The notes: generated from the sequence alone by a model not told the origin. DNA of 64,000 nucleotides from Nymphaea colorata (GCF_008831285.2 NC_045141.1:13936106-14000105), one strand, 5' to 3'; positions 46,257 through 60,019 are shown, numbered from the stretch's first letter. A program made the numbers and translations.

Positions 46257-48865
46257 TAGACCTTGCAAATTTGAAGTCTTATAATCTGAGGGGGTGTTTG
46301 ATTATCCAGGATCATAGAAAATTACATCTTAAATTTGCATTCCTTGCACCTTCAAATTCATAAATCTCAAATCATGAGTACTTGAGATACATAAATTTAA
46401 GGTATATTTAGTATCTTAAATTCATGGTTATGAAATCTAAAGTTTGATGAAATTATAGGTTTTAAGGCATATTAAATTTAAAAAAAAAACTTAATTATAT
46501 AGCTCTGAAATCCAAGATCTCCTAGAACCGTGTATTTAATTATAAATGGGAATCGTCATGTTCTATACAAGAGCTAGCACTTCTCAATAGAAAAGAATAA
46601 TGAGGGAAATATAAATCTCCAAATGCTCCAAAAAATGAAAGAAGATTATCTTGGGCCTTTCATTTGGCGTTTTTTGAGTAAATAATCTACTTATATAACA
46701 TATTCGAAAAATATAAGGTCCCATTATGGGTTTATGACTGAGGTTCATCCCATTAAACACACTTGTCACATATAATTTCTTTCCTCTTACTTTAAAAATC
46801 AAAGATTCGTGTTTTTGAGCTGGTGTTAGGGGGTAAAATGACCGAATTAACCCTGAAAGAGGACTAGAAAAATTTGAACAAAATGAAAAGGCCCTTCATT
46901 TGCCATTTATTGGCATGAGCTAAGTCAATGATTTTAATAAAGGGCAACTTGTATGTTATGAGGTACCTTTCCAACAAATTAGTGGAAGATGTCGGGCTCC
47001 ACTTTTTCTATAACAATTTCAATTATTGAGTTGTAAAATCAATGAACTTGTTCCAAGCAGTGTCATCAAAATCAAATCCAGTCGGTGGTGCTCGATGCAA
47101 AAATACTTAATTTTTTTTATTTTAATATATATATATATATATATTTGATTTTGGTTATCTAAAGTCACTCAACAATTTAATCAAGGTCATTTATATAAAG
47201 CAAATGAATGATTGACAATAAAATAAAAAATAATAATATTAAATAACAAAAATACCCATCACTTTATTTTCTATTATTAATGGTCCCATCATGTTGGCAA
47301 GGGACAAAAAAAAAAAAAAAAGAATTAGTGTTGCCATAGTCAATCTTCAATCGATGTAGCTTAATTAAAGTGTTCAGTACATTCCTTTATTTATTTTTCT
47401 AAACAAAGTTTTTGCAATAATCTTTGTCAATGCACAGCATTTTTAGTTATTCCCTTTGCATTCTTCCGTGTTCCAAGAATGTGGTGAACCAAATTTCACA
47501 ACATTACCAGAAACAGTCTCCACTTTTAGAACTACAGAATAAGCTTGTTCAAACTCAGCAAAGAATGTTCATTTCACATGAAAATATTTGTTTTCACATT
47601 TTATTACCAGGGTATTTTTTTTAGTAATTTATAATAAAAGGTTTTAAAGTTTTGCACTTAGAAGAAGCAGGGTATTGCTTTCACCGATCATATGAGCTAA
47701 TGGGATATATGCATTGGGAAAAGGATTTATTGACAATTTTTTTTGTTGATTAAATATTGAATTTAAAAGAGAAAATTCCAATTGAAATTTGACTTGACTT
47801 GAAATTCCTGATGAACAGCAAAGTAGAAGAGTTTGAATCTAAACGGGACCTATGATGACAAGTAGTCAAGCCAGGAAGAAGAAGCACAATTTGAGAAGTT
47901 AATTTTTATGATATTTCACTTGCGATGATAGAATGTTTTACAGCTAAAATATTATTTTTTAAATTTTTATATAAGACAAGTGAAATTTTCTAAAATTTAC
48001 ATGTAATTTAAAAAAAAAAAACTTTTTTGACGAGACAAGGTCTATAGGCCCCCCTTGATCTGTAGAAGAGATGAGAGTGAAAGCTCATCGACTTGTCAAT
48101 GGTGCCTCTTATAACATTAACCTGCTCCTCTTTTTATTGTTGTTTTAAAGGGGAATGAATTTTAATATAAAAAAAAATCTAAAAAAAAGGGGAGAGATTG
48201 AATTTTGTTATGAAAATTCTGGGAATCAAGACAATTTTCTTTGGTGGGTTTTGGGCTTCACATGTTATAGTTAAACTGGGACAATATGTGAAAAAAAATT
48301 ATAAGAAAGTAGTTAATGTTTGGGCAAAGAACAAGCATCATTCAACTTTTGAAAGTTAAAGAATTTTTTTAAAGAGCTGCCTTACAAAGCATCAACCAAC
48401 ATCAATAGTTTTTTATATAAAAGGATTAAGATTACCCCCTTACAAAGAACTATTTAAGAATTGTTTCAAGATGAGTAATTTTGTCATCTAACATCAAAAG
48501 CTAATATTTTTTTAGAGGTTGGCTCTCCAAAATTTCCTTTTAAAAGGTGAGTGCCTGTTTCTTAAGTTTTTTAAATTGAACATGATTTGTTATTTTCCCA
48601 AACCTTAGGCTTTTAAGGCAATTTTTTCAATTTATTATTTGTGGAAAGGAGCCATTTCTCACACCTGGTTGTCAACACAAAGTAGAAAACTTCTCTAATA
48701 AAGACGGCATTTAAATTGTGCATTTAAGTAATAAGCTTTTATAACTCAAAATAAAATAAAACAACAAATGGAAAAGGGTGATTTGTTTACCTTCTTTGAT
48801 ATTGAAGGCAATTTATAGCTTCTGGTCATAAAAAAAAAAAGTGAGCTAAGAGAGACAATAGTGAT

Positions 48866-48973
48866 TTGAGTGTTATGGTATTTTACCTGTGACGATGAAA
48901 TGTTTCAACAACATGACATTTGGGTGTTATGGTATTTTACCTGTGACGATGAAATATTTCAACCACATTACAT
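48866..48973. repeat. 54-bp tandem duplication
   Basis: GTGTTATGGTATTTTACCTG occurs at 48870 and 48924, followed in both copies by TGACGATGAAAT.TTTCAAC.ACAT.ACAT. Only a few differences. Confidence 0.9.
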
Positions 48974-49545
48974 TACACATCAATCTCTAACAAAATAACA
49001 TGCTTCAGATATTAACGTATAACAATCTCCAATGAATCTTATCTGAATTTAATGTAACTCATGATTGAACTTGTTAATCCAAAGGACCATCTGCATTTCA
49101 TTTCATGGTTGCTGCTGAATCAGAGTTCAAATTGAACTTTGGTTCTTAGCGGTGAAAAAAAAAAAGGCGGAAGGGAATTCATAGTGCAACACAGTTCTAT
49201 CTGCAATATAAAAATATTCAAATGTTGGCGTATTTTTTAACATTTTTTTGAAACCAAAGCATCCTCCTCCTTTTCCGTTCCGGTAATGAATAGTGAATAC
49301 CTCCATTTTTTAAAGCGAAGGGCGAAAATTTAACTGACTTTTCGAGAATAAAAAAGCGAAGAAAAAGAAGGCAGAAAAGCCAGATTGGATTGTTGGCTTC
49401 TGGAGGTAAAGAATCGAAGGATGATACAGTGGTGAAAGCATCGAGAAAGGAGGGTGAAAGCATCGAGAAAGGAGGTCTCTCTCTCTCTCTTGCCGTGTCT
49501 CTCCCTTTCCCTCTCTCCCATGGTCGTCTTCTGATGCTACGCTAC

Positions 49546-49553
49546 TATAAGAG
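49546..49553 (+). promoter_or_regulatory. Candidate TATA box of the transporter gene
   Basis: TATAAGAG follows a long C/T-rich stretch and lies 86 bases before the ATG at 49632, implying a leader of about 50-60 bases. Inferred from position and sequence only. Confidence 0.45.
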
Positions 49554-49631
49554 GCTTCGGTCTGCAACCACCGTCACCCGACTCACCACCACGAAGAGAT
49601 AGGCGGGTGGCTGTAGTTGGGAAGAAGAGAC

Positions 49632-52600
49632 ATGGTGAAACTGAAGGCAGGCTCCAGGCCGCCATGGGTGGGACTTGGGGCTGCCGTCTGGGTCCAAGTA
49701 GCTGCAGGCAATCCCTTCAACTTTCCCCTTTACTCGCCCACCCTCAAGTCCGTGCTTGGCTACAGCCAACAGCAGCTCACCTTGCTTGGCGTGGCCAACG
49801 ACATAGGCGAAAACGTCGGCATCCTTCCGGGGATCGCCTGCAACAAGCTCCCGCCATGGGTGCTCCTCATGATTGGCGCCTTATTTTGCTTTCTGGGCTA
49901 TGGTGTCATATGGCTCGCCGTCAGTCAGACCGTGTCTTCCTTGCCTTTTATCGTTGTAAGTCTGCAAAACCATTTTTTTTGTCTGTGTAAGATTTTGATT
50001 TATTGGTGGTTTTTCCTTTACTTCAGGATGATGTTTTCACTTTTCAGAAAAATGAGAATGGGAAACCGGTGGATGATGGTTTATTAACTTTATTTGTTTT
50101 AGGAATCCCTAGGTGCTATTTTCTTATAGCATGTATGTGCTTTGTATACTGATTCTATTGTGGATCAATTTTTGTTCATTCTGGCTAGTTTCTATTAATG
50201 GATCTTCCTCACACACACACACACAATGATGACAAAAGTTGGAGCCATTCACGTGAGTAAACCTATTACGTTCTTTGTCAGTAGTTACTTAGTTGTGGTG
50301 GCATGCTCTACTCTAAAGAAATGAATTTAGGGTGATGGAGGACCGTTTACTTGAGACTGTAGCTGCTCCTCCGTTTATTGTGCTGTTGCTTTCTGTGCAA
50401 ACTATGTTACGGTAATTGTGATCTAACCGGTGGGGTGCTCCTTGATCAACTTTACTGGTTCTGACAACTGCAAAACGCCCGTTCCAGTTCATGAGGGCTT
50501 ATATGAATCATTAGTAGGTCCCAACTTTCTTCTAGTTTCTCCCCCAAGAACTAGTTTATATTTGTCCGACTTTATGTAACCCATTTGATTGAAGCCCTTC
50601 CATATTTGCATGAGCTTTAGTGATGTAAAATGAGTATCCCAACCCATAATGGTTAGGGCCAAATTAAGATATTCGTTAACATTTAACAACCACTGCTTCG
50701 TAAAATCCATAACCTTTTGTTTAAAATTTTCGGCAGAAAAATTTAAAATAGTCCACAATGCTTAAACAAAAATGACGTAGAAAATTACTTTGGTCTGCAA
50801 TTTGTTCCCTTCAAGCAGCTCCAAAAATTATAAAAGCTAAAGTCAAATTTCTATCTCATAAGATGGAAACAGGAACTCTCCATGCGAAAATCATGTACAT
50901 TCTTTTTTATGCACAACATCAGCACCAGAGGTATGGCCTTTCCACTTGAATGTCTAAGGTTATCTTTTACATCATGCTTAACATGCAGTGTAAGAGAGTC
51001 TATCTTAGGTGCTTTACTTTTAAAAACAAAAAGGATTCTCCAATTATGAGTTTTCAATGACGGTAGCAGATACACACAAAGATACATTTCCCATGGTATA
51101 CAGTGTCATAAAAGATAAAAATGCCTTATACGATAAGACCAATAGGGAACTGATATACCATTGAAACTGGTTTAGTGAGTGAACCGTATTAGTTTCTCTC
51201 TAGTTAGAAATTAAGATACATATGACAGCATGTGGTACGATGTGAAAATTTTTTAAGTGTGAACTCTCTTGGAGACTTCTTGATTATCGTCATTGACCTC
51301 CTGAGAACCAGGAGACCAAATTTGAGCTGTTTGTAATGCAAACTAACATTTGTTAAAGAAATGACCTTTTGCACCTTTGAAATTGGGTCTTTGGATTTGC
51401 TGAATACCAAACTGAACTTGGAACACTTCCTCACAAAAGGTAATTTCTGATGGTTCTGTCTCTACTACTTCTTAGGTTGAGACGATGGAAAAAGGATTGG
51501 AAAAGTAGAAGGAAGTGATGAACAAAGTCTCAGTGAACAAAAAATTATAGTTGATTCTCCAGAGTCTTTGAGAGCCTAAAGCTATGTGACGTAGTGGTTG
51601 ATACACCCACTAGTAGGTTCTTGGTATGCATGTGGTTGCGACTCTGACTGGCCAAATTCATTGGTCAGCCATGTCAGCTAAAGTTAACTGTATGTGCTCG
51701 AATTCATCCACATCCTAAGTCACATAAAATTTGACCTTTTACTGAAAATCAAGCGAATCATATAAAATCAGATAATTCATAGTTTCATTATCTTATTTTC
51801 ATAAGCAAGTTCGTATATTATGCTTTTGCTGTGTACAGTTTTCTATTACTTTTTCCGTTAATCATCAGTGAACAACAATTCAAACAATGTTGATTAGTTT
51901 GCACTGCAATGATGATTTTGTGGGTCACTATATGCCCTTCCCACTCCCCTGCTTCCAAGTCTTTTGACGACATTGCATCTATATTGCATTTGCACCCAGC
52001 ACCTCCACTTATGTAACATACCATTCGAGGATTAGTGATGGATGATATGTCTAACAATCAAAATTTGATGGAGAACAGCATCAAAGGCTACTTCTTTTGT
52101 TTCAATAGTCACAAATGTCTGTCGACCTCAAAGGAATATAATCTTGTTCTAGTAAATGGCCCAGCTTGGAGCACTGGTGCTTCAGGTAGATAGTTCGAAC
52201 CACTGACCCTTGGTATCCTTCATGATCTAACATGCATGGGTTGTGACTCTTATTCTATTTTAGGTAGTTATGTCAACTTTCTGATCCATATTACATCCTT
52301 CTTGAGGATTATGAAAATGTATTTGAGCTGTTAGGAGACAATGAAAAGTGGCTAGCTAAGATGGAATAACTCGGATCTCAGAAGTGTCTTGAAGATGGGA
52401 GCCCTAACACTACAGCTTGATGAAGAACTATGCTGAAGGGCGCTGTGCAGGTTCAGGGCACAGAAAAAATTATTTTTTGGTGCTTTTTTGGTCTCATTTG
52501 GTATTTCTTATTTAGTAAAAATAATATGTTTTTGTTTGCTTAGGATCTTATTGTATATATATATATGCACACACACATGGTTGTGTCCCTGCTCCCTGCA

Positions 52601-55600
52601 CCCTAGTCTTCTGAAACAGTCAGTGCCAGTGTCTGCACTTGTACCCATGTCCATGGGGACCATACCAGCATTCTTACCCATGTGACATAGATTAAGACAA
52701 TGAATTTCATTTTTCACTTTCTGTTTTTGCTTAGTGATTACCTTTTATAAATTGTACTTTGGTAAACAATGATGGTATTGTGGCAGCCTTGCAGAACTAG
52801 AAATTCCCAAGAAAGAAAGAAAGAAAGAAAGAATCTTGACTTGACTCCACAGGGTTCCTATTGTTGTAATCTTGATGTGCGTCAGATGCAAATTACAATT
52901 CCTGCTATTAGTATATAAGTTTTATCTTGAGATTGTGGTTTGTTAGATCATGTTTCCTCCCATAGCATTTTTTGAGAAAAAGGTATTTTTTTCTTTCTGA
53001 AAATGATTCCCATGCTCTTAGACTACTCAACATCATTCTGTTCTCCATGTAGATATCTTTAAAGGGGAGGCTTGTTTAAAACGTTAATGTCTATCCATTG
53101 TTTTGTTTTCTCAGGTTATTGTTTTTTCATTTTTTCCCTGTTTATACTGATTTGAGCATAGTTGATAAACCCATGACTTGGATTCAGATTGGCAGATGAT
53201 CGGGTCATTGGGTCGGCTAGTTGACTCGTCGACTTGGTCAAGTAATCAAATTACCATAATGTATTTTTACTGCAGCCGAATCGGGTGATTCCAGGTGAGT
53301 CGGGCCGAGTCAGGTTCTACCTCGCCAAAACCTTGACATGTGACTGGATTTGTGGCTGATCCGAGATGACTCGGGCGATTCTTGAGTCAGCCCGTTGAGT
53401 TTGCCAACAATGGATTTGAGTGCTACAATTTGGATAAGCAAGTGTCTTCTTGGCGGTTTCTTTAAGACAATCACGTTTAGCTGCAGATTTGGGCAAGGTT
53501 TATGTCTGTAGGCTAATTAGGAAACTGGAAATTGTGATTTTTTTTATTAGTGTATTTTTGTTTGGCAATACTCTGATAGGATTTTCTGCAATACCTAATT
53601 TTAGAATTTATGGTGGTTTGTAGTTGTAGTATCAGTCGAAGTGCTGATAACAGGTGACTGATTGCAATTTTGGTGCATTTGATAGATTACCAGGCTAGAA
53701 GCAGGATATTTATGTAGACTGTAGAATTGGCATCCCATTTAATTTTGGATGACTTCTGGCTTCCCATGGATCAATTTTGTCATCATTTGCTTGAAATTCA
53801 TGGACTTTGGTTGGTAAAGCCAAATCAGTCAAGATAGCTCACTAGAATACCTTCATGTCCTTGCCTGAGTCAGTCCTATATCCTAACATTTTTATGCATG
53901 TAACAGCTCTACATGTGGCCTGGATATAGATGCAAGAATATGGAACGACAAAATGTGCATGTACCCTGTGACTGCTCTTGAAGATTAAAGGAGAATATGA
54001 CCAAAAAATGCGTAAGTTATAAAGAAGTAAAACCTGAAAATGTATTGAGTAAAAGCATCAAATAAATTATAAATTGAAACTGAAATATAAGATAATCGAT
54101 GATAAATTGAGGTAAAAAAAATGCAAAGCCTCCCATTCAGTACTTTAAGGAAGACAAGTAAATTGAGGTCAGGTCACCACCTGTGTGCATTGCCCTGTAA
54201 ATTGGACCATACATTCAGTCTGCTAGAGTTGTCAGTGTACTGATGGGAGTACACTACTGAGAGTTGTCAATGTGCTGGTGAGAGCATGTCACTGACATTA
54301 ATGAAGGGCTCTTGCAGCTGGGTGACACAAGGAGGTGAAATGGGTGGTGACCTGATTTCTGTTCAACATAAGCTGATGAAAAATTATTTACATGGCAATC
54401 TTGATATCTTTTTCAATTTTTGAACTGTTAGTGCATGCTTGTAGTAGTTGTTTTTTCTAATAAATGCTGTCTATTTATTTATAAGTAGATTAATCTCTAC
54501 TGCACTGTGGCAGTTATGGCTTGCTTTATGCATTGGCACAAATAGTGGGGCTTGGTTTGGCACTGCTGTACTTGTGACCAACATGCGGAACTTTCCTCTT
54601 AGTCGAGGCACAGTAGCTGGCCTCCTCAAGGGATATGCTGGACTTAGTGCTGCTGTATATACAGAAATCTATGCAGGGGTACTGTATAGTTCATCGGAAA
54701 AACTTTTGCTCTTTCTTACATTGGGCCTTCCTGCTATATGTCTTGCATTGATGTACTTTATCAGGCGCTGCACACCTGCATCAGGAGAAGACTCAGCTGA
54801 GCATGGTCATTTCTTGTTTACCCAAGCTACAAGCATCTTTCTAGGCATCTATCTTCTCACGACTACAATACTAGATGATGTTCTTTCTATTAGTTACGTG
54901 ATTTCGGTGTCATTTGTGCTTGTGATGGTAATCTTCCTTTTGGCACCATTGGCCATTCCCATAAAGATGACGCTTTTTCGAGATAAATCCAGAACCCCAA
55001 GTGTGTCTGATCTGAGAGGTTCTGATACAGAGCCTTTACTTGTTGGTTCTAAAAGGGAAGAAAAGCAGGCAAAGAGTACACCTAGCAGTTATGTCCCTGT
55101 CGATCAAATTTCTGAAAACCAAGAGCCATATTTGCATGTTTCTTTGTCAACGAGAAGCCTTGGGACCCTGGAAGATGATGAAGAGTTAGTTGATGTGGAC
55201 ATACTTCTAGCTGAGGGGGAGGGTGCTGTAGAAAAGAAACGGAGACCCAAAAGGGGGGAAGATTTTATGTTTCGTGAAGCCATAATTAAGGCTGATTTTT
55301 GGCTTCTTTTTCTGGTTTACTTCCTTGGTGTCGGTTCTGGTGTCACTGTTCTCAACAATCTAGCACAAATTGGAACTGCGCTTGGGGCTAATGATACCTC
55401 CATTCTTCTATCCCTCTTCAGCTTTGGCAATTTCATTGGTCGTCTTGGTGGAGGTGCAGTGTCTGAATACTTTGTGAGGTAATTCCTTTTCTAGGTTACA
55501 CTCATTAAAACATATCTTTTGTTTAGTTAATGGATGTGACGTTCACTTGTGTCCTTCAGGTTGAAAGCAATCCCTCGGACAATTTGGATGACAGTAACAC

Positions 55601-56046
55601 AACTGATCATGTTGGTAGCACACCTTCTCTTTGCGTCAGCTCTATCTGGCACATTATACGCCGCAACTGCATTGCTTGGCATCTGCTATGGCGTCCAGTT
55701 CTCTATCATGATCCCAACAGCTTCTGAGCTGTTTGGACTAAAGCACTTTGGTGTTATTTACAACTTTATAGGGATAGGGAATCCACTTGGTGCTCTTATT
55801 TTCTCTGCAGGCCTTGCTGGGTATGTTTATGATAAGGAAGCAGAAAAACAATTTGCAGAAGGTTTGGTTACATCGGATGAAACATGTCTTGGTGTCATGT
55901 GCTTCAGGCTCACATTCCTTGTTTTAGCAGGTGTTTGTGCCTTGGGCTCCCTACTGAGCGTCATTCTTACAGTAAGAATAAGACCTGTATATCAAATGCT
56001 CTACTCAGGTGGTTCATTTCGTTTTCGTGGTACTTCACAGTCTTAA
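49632..56046 (+). CDS. Nodulin-like / NFD4-type major-facilitator transporter
   Basis: Three exons, 49632-49955, 54514-55478 and 55560-56046, join in frame to 591 residues with GT..AG junctions. Family members usually have about 550-600. Exon 1 opens the Nodulin-like domain with WVQVAAGNPFNFPLYSPTLK and GVANDIGENVGILPG. Exon 2 carries WLALCIGTNSGAWFGTAVLV, TNMRNFPLSRGTVAGLLKGY and GLSAAVYTEIY, about five further membrane segments, a charged cytosolic loop (about 320-400, TEPLLVGSKREEKQ), then GNFIGRLGGGAVSEYF. Exon 3 gives the last membrane segments with YGVQFSIMIPTASELFGLKHFG and IGNPLGALIFSAGLAGYVYD. It is predicted to be an integral membrane transporter; the substrate is unknown for this subfamily. 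Intron 1 is 4.56 kb and holds SINE-like and microsatellite sequence. The ATG at 49632 is the only family-compatible start. Confidence 0.92.
51588..51670 (+). repeat. tRNA-like SINE head inside intron 1 of the transporter gene
   Basis: GTGACGTAGTGGTTGATACA resembles an A box and TGGTTGCGACTCTGACTGG a B box, about 50 bases apart. A second similar B-box-like sequence (TAGTTCGAACCACTGAC) lies near 52190. No defined tail or target duplication. Confidence 0.35.
53165..53405. repeat. GACTCG-rich repeat inside intron 1
   Basis: Repeated GACTCGTCGACT, GAGTCGGGCCGAGTC and GACTCGGGCGATTC words resemble sequence at 45500-45620, suggesting an old dispersed element. Ends unresolved. Confidence 0.4.
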
Positions 56047-57282
56047 GGTGGCTCTTCTTGTTGATGGAGAAGAATCAAGTTGTAGAGCTCGGTACTTCCA
56101 AGCCAGTGGCCCAAAGTGCAGAAGAGAAAATTTTGATGGTCAAGAAGTTTTGTTGTGATTGCTTAGTCTGGATTTGAAATCATTGACGTCAAAAAATTTT
56201 GATCCAGTTTACAGTGTAGCTTATATAATACAGTGTGGATGTACTTAGCTGTGAGAGAAGCTTCTCACATTCGAACTGTTGTGTTTTTGTGTATCATTAC
56301 TCGCATGAGTTCCTCGGGATTCAGAATGTTAGAATGATAGCATAATAAAAGGGCCAGATCATTGCCCGGGTAACCTCTTTGAAGAAAAGATTGCAGTTTT
56401 TTCCCTTCTACTTGGGGCCATGTCTATGTTTACTCTTGCATCCTTAATTGAAGGTTTAGTTGAATGAAGAATGAATCGGTCCATGTACTTCGAGTCTTCG
56501 ATGCGTCAGTTTTCTTTAATCAGTCTTGCTCTGGTTGGCAGGCTGGAGGAGTTGGTATGGATGGTTTTGTAAAGTTTCCGTGGCAAATAATCTCATGTAG
56601 CTTAAAATTATCATGTAGCTTAAAATTCCTGTTTTCATCATTTGTTTTCCCTTGTGTGGTGGCAGTATGTGCGAGATGAAAGGGGAAATCCTTTACTACA
56701 GGTTGCGCAAGAGCAGGCCTTTTATTTATCAAAATTCTTGAGTTTCTATGCCCATTTGAATGTATCCAGGGGTCATTTAATGCATGGTTTGAACTTGTAA
56801 CGTTTCTGTCAAATCTGTTCATGATCTTCCCTTATCAGATGATCAGAGTATTCATAGACAATGTTGGCCTAATAAATGAGAAAGAGAGGGAAGATGTGTA
56901 TTGCAAGCATTTCCTGTTTGCATCGTTGAAAATGGGAAACCAGATTAAACTTCTTGCTCTTCAAAGATGGTATTTGAAGCAAACGCGAGCAGTTCGCAAA
57001 CAGATGAGGGTTGATGCTCAACACGAGAAACCTTTCAGGCGTAAATGTTATACAATTCATACAGGCAAAAACATTCTTAGTATTCTCGGTTTAACATGAT
57101 CCACAAAAATCTCAAAAAAGTATGAGAAAAACCCAGAAACAGAGAGGGTTCATGGCATCTTGCTGATAAAGAGGGGAGGCTGCTGCAAAGCGCAAGCACT
57201 CCCACTATCCAGAAAAGACGGCCCTCTTCATATACAAATTCACAGGCAAAAAGAAAAAAGAAAAACTCATTCATTCATTCAT
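56047..57282. other. Shared 3' region of two convergent genes
   Basis: Between the stop codons of the transporter and the SAM-domain protein. AATAAAAG at about 56343 is a possible poly-A signal for the transporter. An 18-base direct repeat (CATGTAGCTTAAAATT) occurs near 56594-56628 and an ATTC repeat near 57270. The open frames here are not convincing genes. Confidence 0.5.
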
Positions 57283-57849
57283 TCATGTGGGTTTCAAATC
57301 CTGAAACATTGAAGACCAATGAATTTCTTCTTTCGCATATGGAGAAACTGAACCGCCATCAGCATAATCATTCTTGAAACTAAAAGCCAGGGGACTTCCA
57401 CCGGGAGTTGCCGGCCGAACAACGGCAGTGGACCTGCCATTGGTGCTGCCATTGGTGAGAAGAAGTCTGCTCGAGTTGGCAGACATCAACCTCCGGGCCT
57501 TCCTTACCTTCCAACTCCTATTCCGGTTGGACTTCGGCACGATCGCAAGGGAGGAAGACTCCCTAGTAACAAGCCAATCATGCAGGCGGTTGAAGACGTA
57601 CCTCTGAGATCTCCGAATCGCAGCAAGCAGTCTAGACAACGGCTGCGGCCTTCCCCCTCGCTCCTTCTTCGCAAGCTTGAGTATCTCTAGCCTGTGTTTG
57701 GCCACCGTGATGCCCATGCTCTGCAGGAAGTCATGGCTGAAGTATGCGATATCGTCTTCTTCGAGCTCATTACGCGCGAACGTGAGGCCGTACTCATAGA
57801 CCAACGAAGGCTCGAGACCGGTCTTAGACAGCCAACCGAACCAGTCCAT
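57283..57849 (-). CDS. Plant SAM-domain (sterile alpha motif) protein
   Basis: Intronless, 188 residues from the ATG at 57849 (MDWFGWLSKTGLEP). Residues about 1-65 form a SAM fold: WFGWLSKTGLEPSLVYEYGL, ELEEDDIAYFSHDFLQSMGI and KHRLEILKLAKKE are the usual helices ending in the long fifth helix. SAM domains mediate protein-protein oligomerisation. The remainder is basic and probably disordered, with RNRSWKVRKARRLM (about 108-122), a Ser/Thr-rich linker and SPLAFSFKNDY near the C-terminus. Plants have several such small proteins of unknown function. A TATATAG at 57889-57896 on the minus strand suits its promoter. Convergent with the transporter, with no overlap. Confidence 0.88.
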   Translation of the reverse strand: MDWFGWLSKTGLEPSLVYEYGLTFARNELEEDDIAYFSHDFLQSMGITVAKHRLEILKLAKKERGGRPQPLSRLLAAIRRSQRYVFNRLHDWLVTRESSSLAIVPKSNRNRSWKVRKARRLMSANSSRLLLTNGSTNGRSTAVVRPATPGGSPLAFSFKNDYADGGSVSPYAKEEIHWSSMFQDLKPT

Positions 57850-57888
57850 GGTTGAGACTTATGAATTATGGGGAGGTGATGGATGCGT

Positions 57889-57896
57889 CTATATAG
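57889..57896 (-). promoter_or_regulatory. Candidate TATA box of the SAM-domain gene
   Basis: CTATATAG on the minus strand lies about 40 bases before the start codon, leaving only a very short leader. It follows a C-rich, pyrimidine-biased stretch. Inferred from position. Confidence 0.5.
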
Positions 57897-59594
57897 GGAA
57901 GAAGGGACGCAACAACAGCAGGCGAGCACATGGGGAGGGGAAGAAGATCAGAGGAAAAGAGATCCTGGAAATCAGAATGATTAGACCCAGCTCCTTTTAT
58001 CTTTAGCCGATCCTTTTGGCCATATTGCCTCTGATTGATCTCTCCGCTACTTTTCTAATGGTGGGTAGTTGAGAATTGGGGCAATCGGGCCCAGGAAGGG
58101 GTGAAGAGGGAGGCACAAAAGTAGGTCTGGAGTGACTGCATTCAGGAACATCTTCAATCACGCCATGGGAAATGGCGAAGTGGGCCATCTCCTGTCTTGG
58201 ACTTGAGCGCCGAGGAGGAAGAAGAGCCATTGAAATGTTCACACGGCATGTTGCCTGGGAGCAAAGGGACAGAAGAGGGTAAATGCGGTCTGCAATCAAT
58301 CTGAATTAGGAGTCGTAACAAGAAGGGGGCCATGCTAGTGATGGTCCTTGATAGATGGGGAGAGGATGATCACCTTCATATTAAAATGTTCAACATGGTG
58401 GGGCCATTCTATTCAAGCGACTACCAGAGGGATGTTGGTGATGGACGGTGAGTCCCTCTGCAACCGTCGATGATCTTCTTGGAATTGGGAAACTGTTTCC
58501 TAATGAACTTTTTTTTGGGAATGTCATATGCTAGATTCTTGAAAACCCGGCCATCAGATTCATTATTATTATATATATATATATATATATAAACCACCTG
58601 AGCGGCGGATTTTAAATGAATCAGATTGTGGAAACTAATTTACATGTATGCAAGACAAGTTATTTTTATTTGCAAGCTAGTGTTTACTGTTTGATCACTT
58701 TGAAATGAACAGTTAAAGATGATTTCCATCAAATTTGACATACAAAGATCCAGTAGCTGTCTGTTTGTGGATACATATGTACATATATATAGAAAATTTA
58801 AGTTCCAAAAGAGATATAGATTTACTTGGTAGATGTCATGTACGGTATTGAATAAATATGACTAAAGCAAATGAAGAATATCGCCTAACTTGCAGGCCTT
58901 TGCGTGATCATAGCGAGAGATCTACCAAAAGTTTTAAAAGTACCTTTTAAGGAACCTATATTGGAGGTGGATGGAGTTTGGAACATCCTCAATGCTGGCG
59001 TATCAATTAATCTACTGAGAGTGGTTGTAGTGCACTGAGCGGTTTTTTTTTTTCTTTTTTTTTTTTTTTTAGGAGAACTCGTAAAAGTAAGCCCTGGTTG
59101 CATGGCCGTTTGCAAGAACTTGCTGTAGATTAAAATTTAAAAAAATATTTTATATTATGGTAGAATTAGGCCTTTAAATGTTAATTCTAATTTCTGAAAT
59201 GAGTTGTTTGATTAGCGTTCTAAAAAAATGTTGAAAATGTCACGTTGTCGTCGAGCGGGCGCGAATAGCGGAGAGAACATGGTGAGCACCGCAAAAATAT
59301 CAGCCCACCGTTCCGTCTTCTGGTCCGCACAATATGTTCATTTAGCTTGTTCCCATCAATCAATCGTAAAGGTTTGTCAATAATATTACACTGAGATTAC
59401 CCTGGGTTAAAAAATATATATAATTTTAAGTTTTTTAAAACTTTTCTGATTTAATATTTTAAATAAGAAAAACCTGAAATAGGCGGAAATGGATCAGCCG
59501 GAGTTTTAAAAAAAAAAAATGTCATTACTTTTTATAAAAATTGATTTGGTGATTTGATAAACTATAATAATGAGAAATTTATGAAAAGCTTTTT

Positions 59595-59646
59595 AAAATA
59601 TTAAAGTAAATTTTGAACTTAAAATATTAAAGTAAATTTTGAACTT
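59595..59646. repeat. 26-bp exact tandem duplication
   Basis: AAAATATTAAAGTAAATTTT plus GAACTT occurs twice (59595-59620 and 59621-59646) without differences. Confidence 0.95.
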
Positions 59647-59736
59647 AAAAAAAAAATGTTAACTTCACCCCTATGGACCCTACCCTGGTGAATGGTTTTT
59701 TTACTTCAAATTGACCAATTGGTATTGGGTATCCAA

Positions 59737-60019
59737 TAGGGTTGCACATAAGGAGACTTGACTCGACTCAGAAAATTGGAGTTGAGCTCAATAAAACAAG
59801 TGGACTTGATAATATAACATCGAGCTTGAACTCAACTCGTTTAACTTGTTTATGTTAAACATGTTTCTTTTTTTTTAACTCGTTAACCCGTTTATAGTTG
59901 AGCTAAATCGAGTCCTTACAACTCGAACTCAACTGTTTTAACATTTCTAATATACACTTGAACTCGAGCTCGATTTTATGAGTGATGCTTAAGCTGGCTC
60001 GACTCATTATGCAACCATA
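59737..60019. mobile_element. Miniature element of the CTCGAG-rich type
   Basis: TAGGGTTGCACATAAGG at the left and, inverted, TATGGTTGCATAATGAG at the right bound about 283 bases rich in ACTCGA and GAGCTC words, as in 34273-34704. No clean 8-bp target duplication. Confidence 0.55.

Noticed and set aside
58003-58299. 98-codon minus-strand frame upstream of the SAM-domain gene
   Set aside because: No recognisable domain; more probably promoter or leader sequence.
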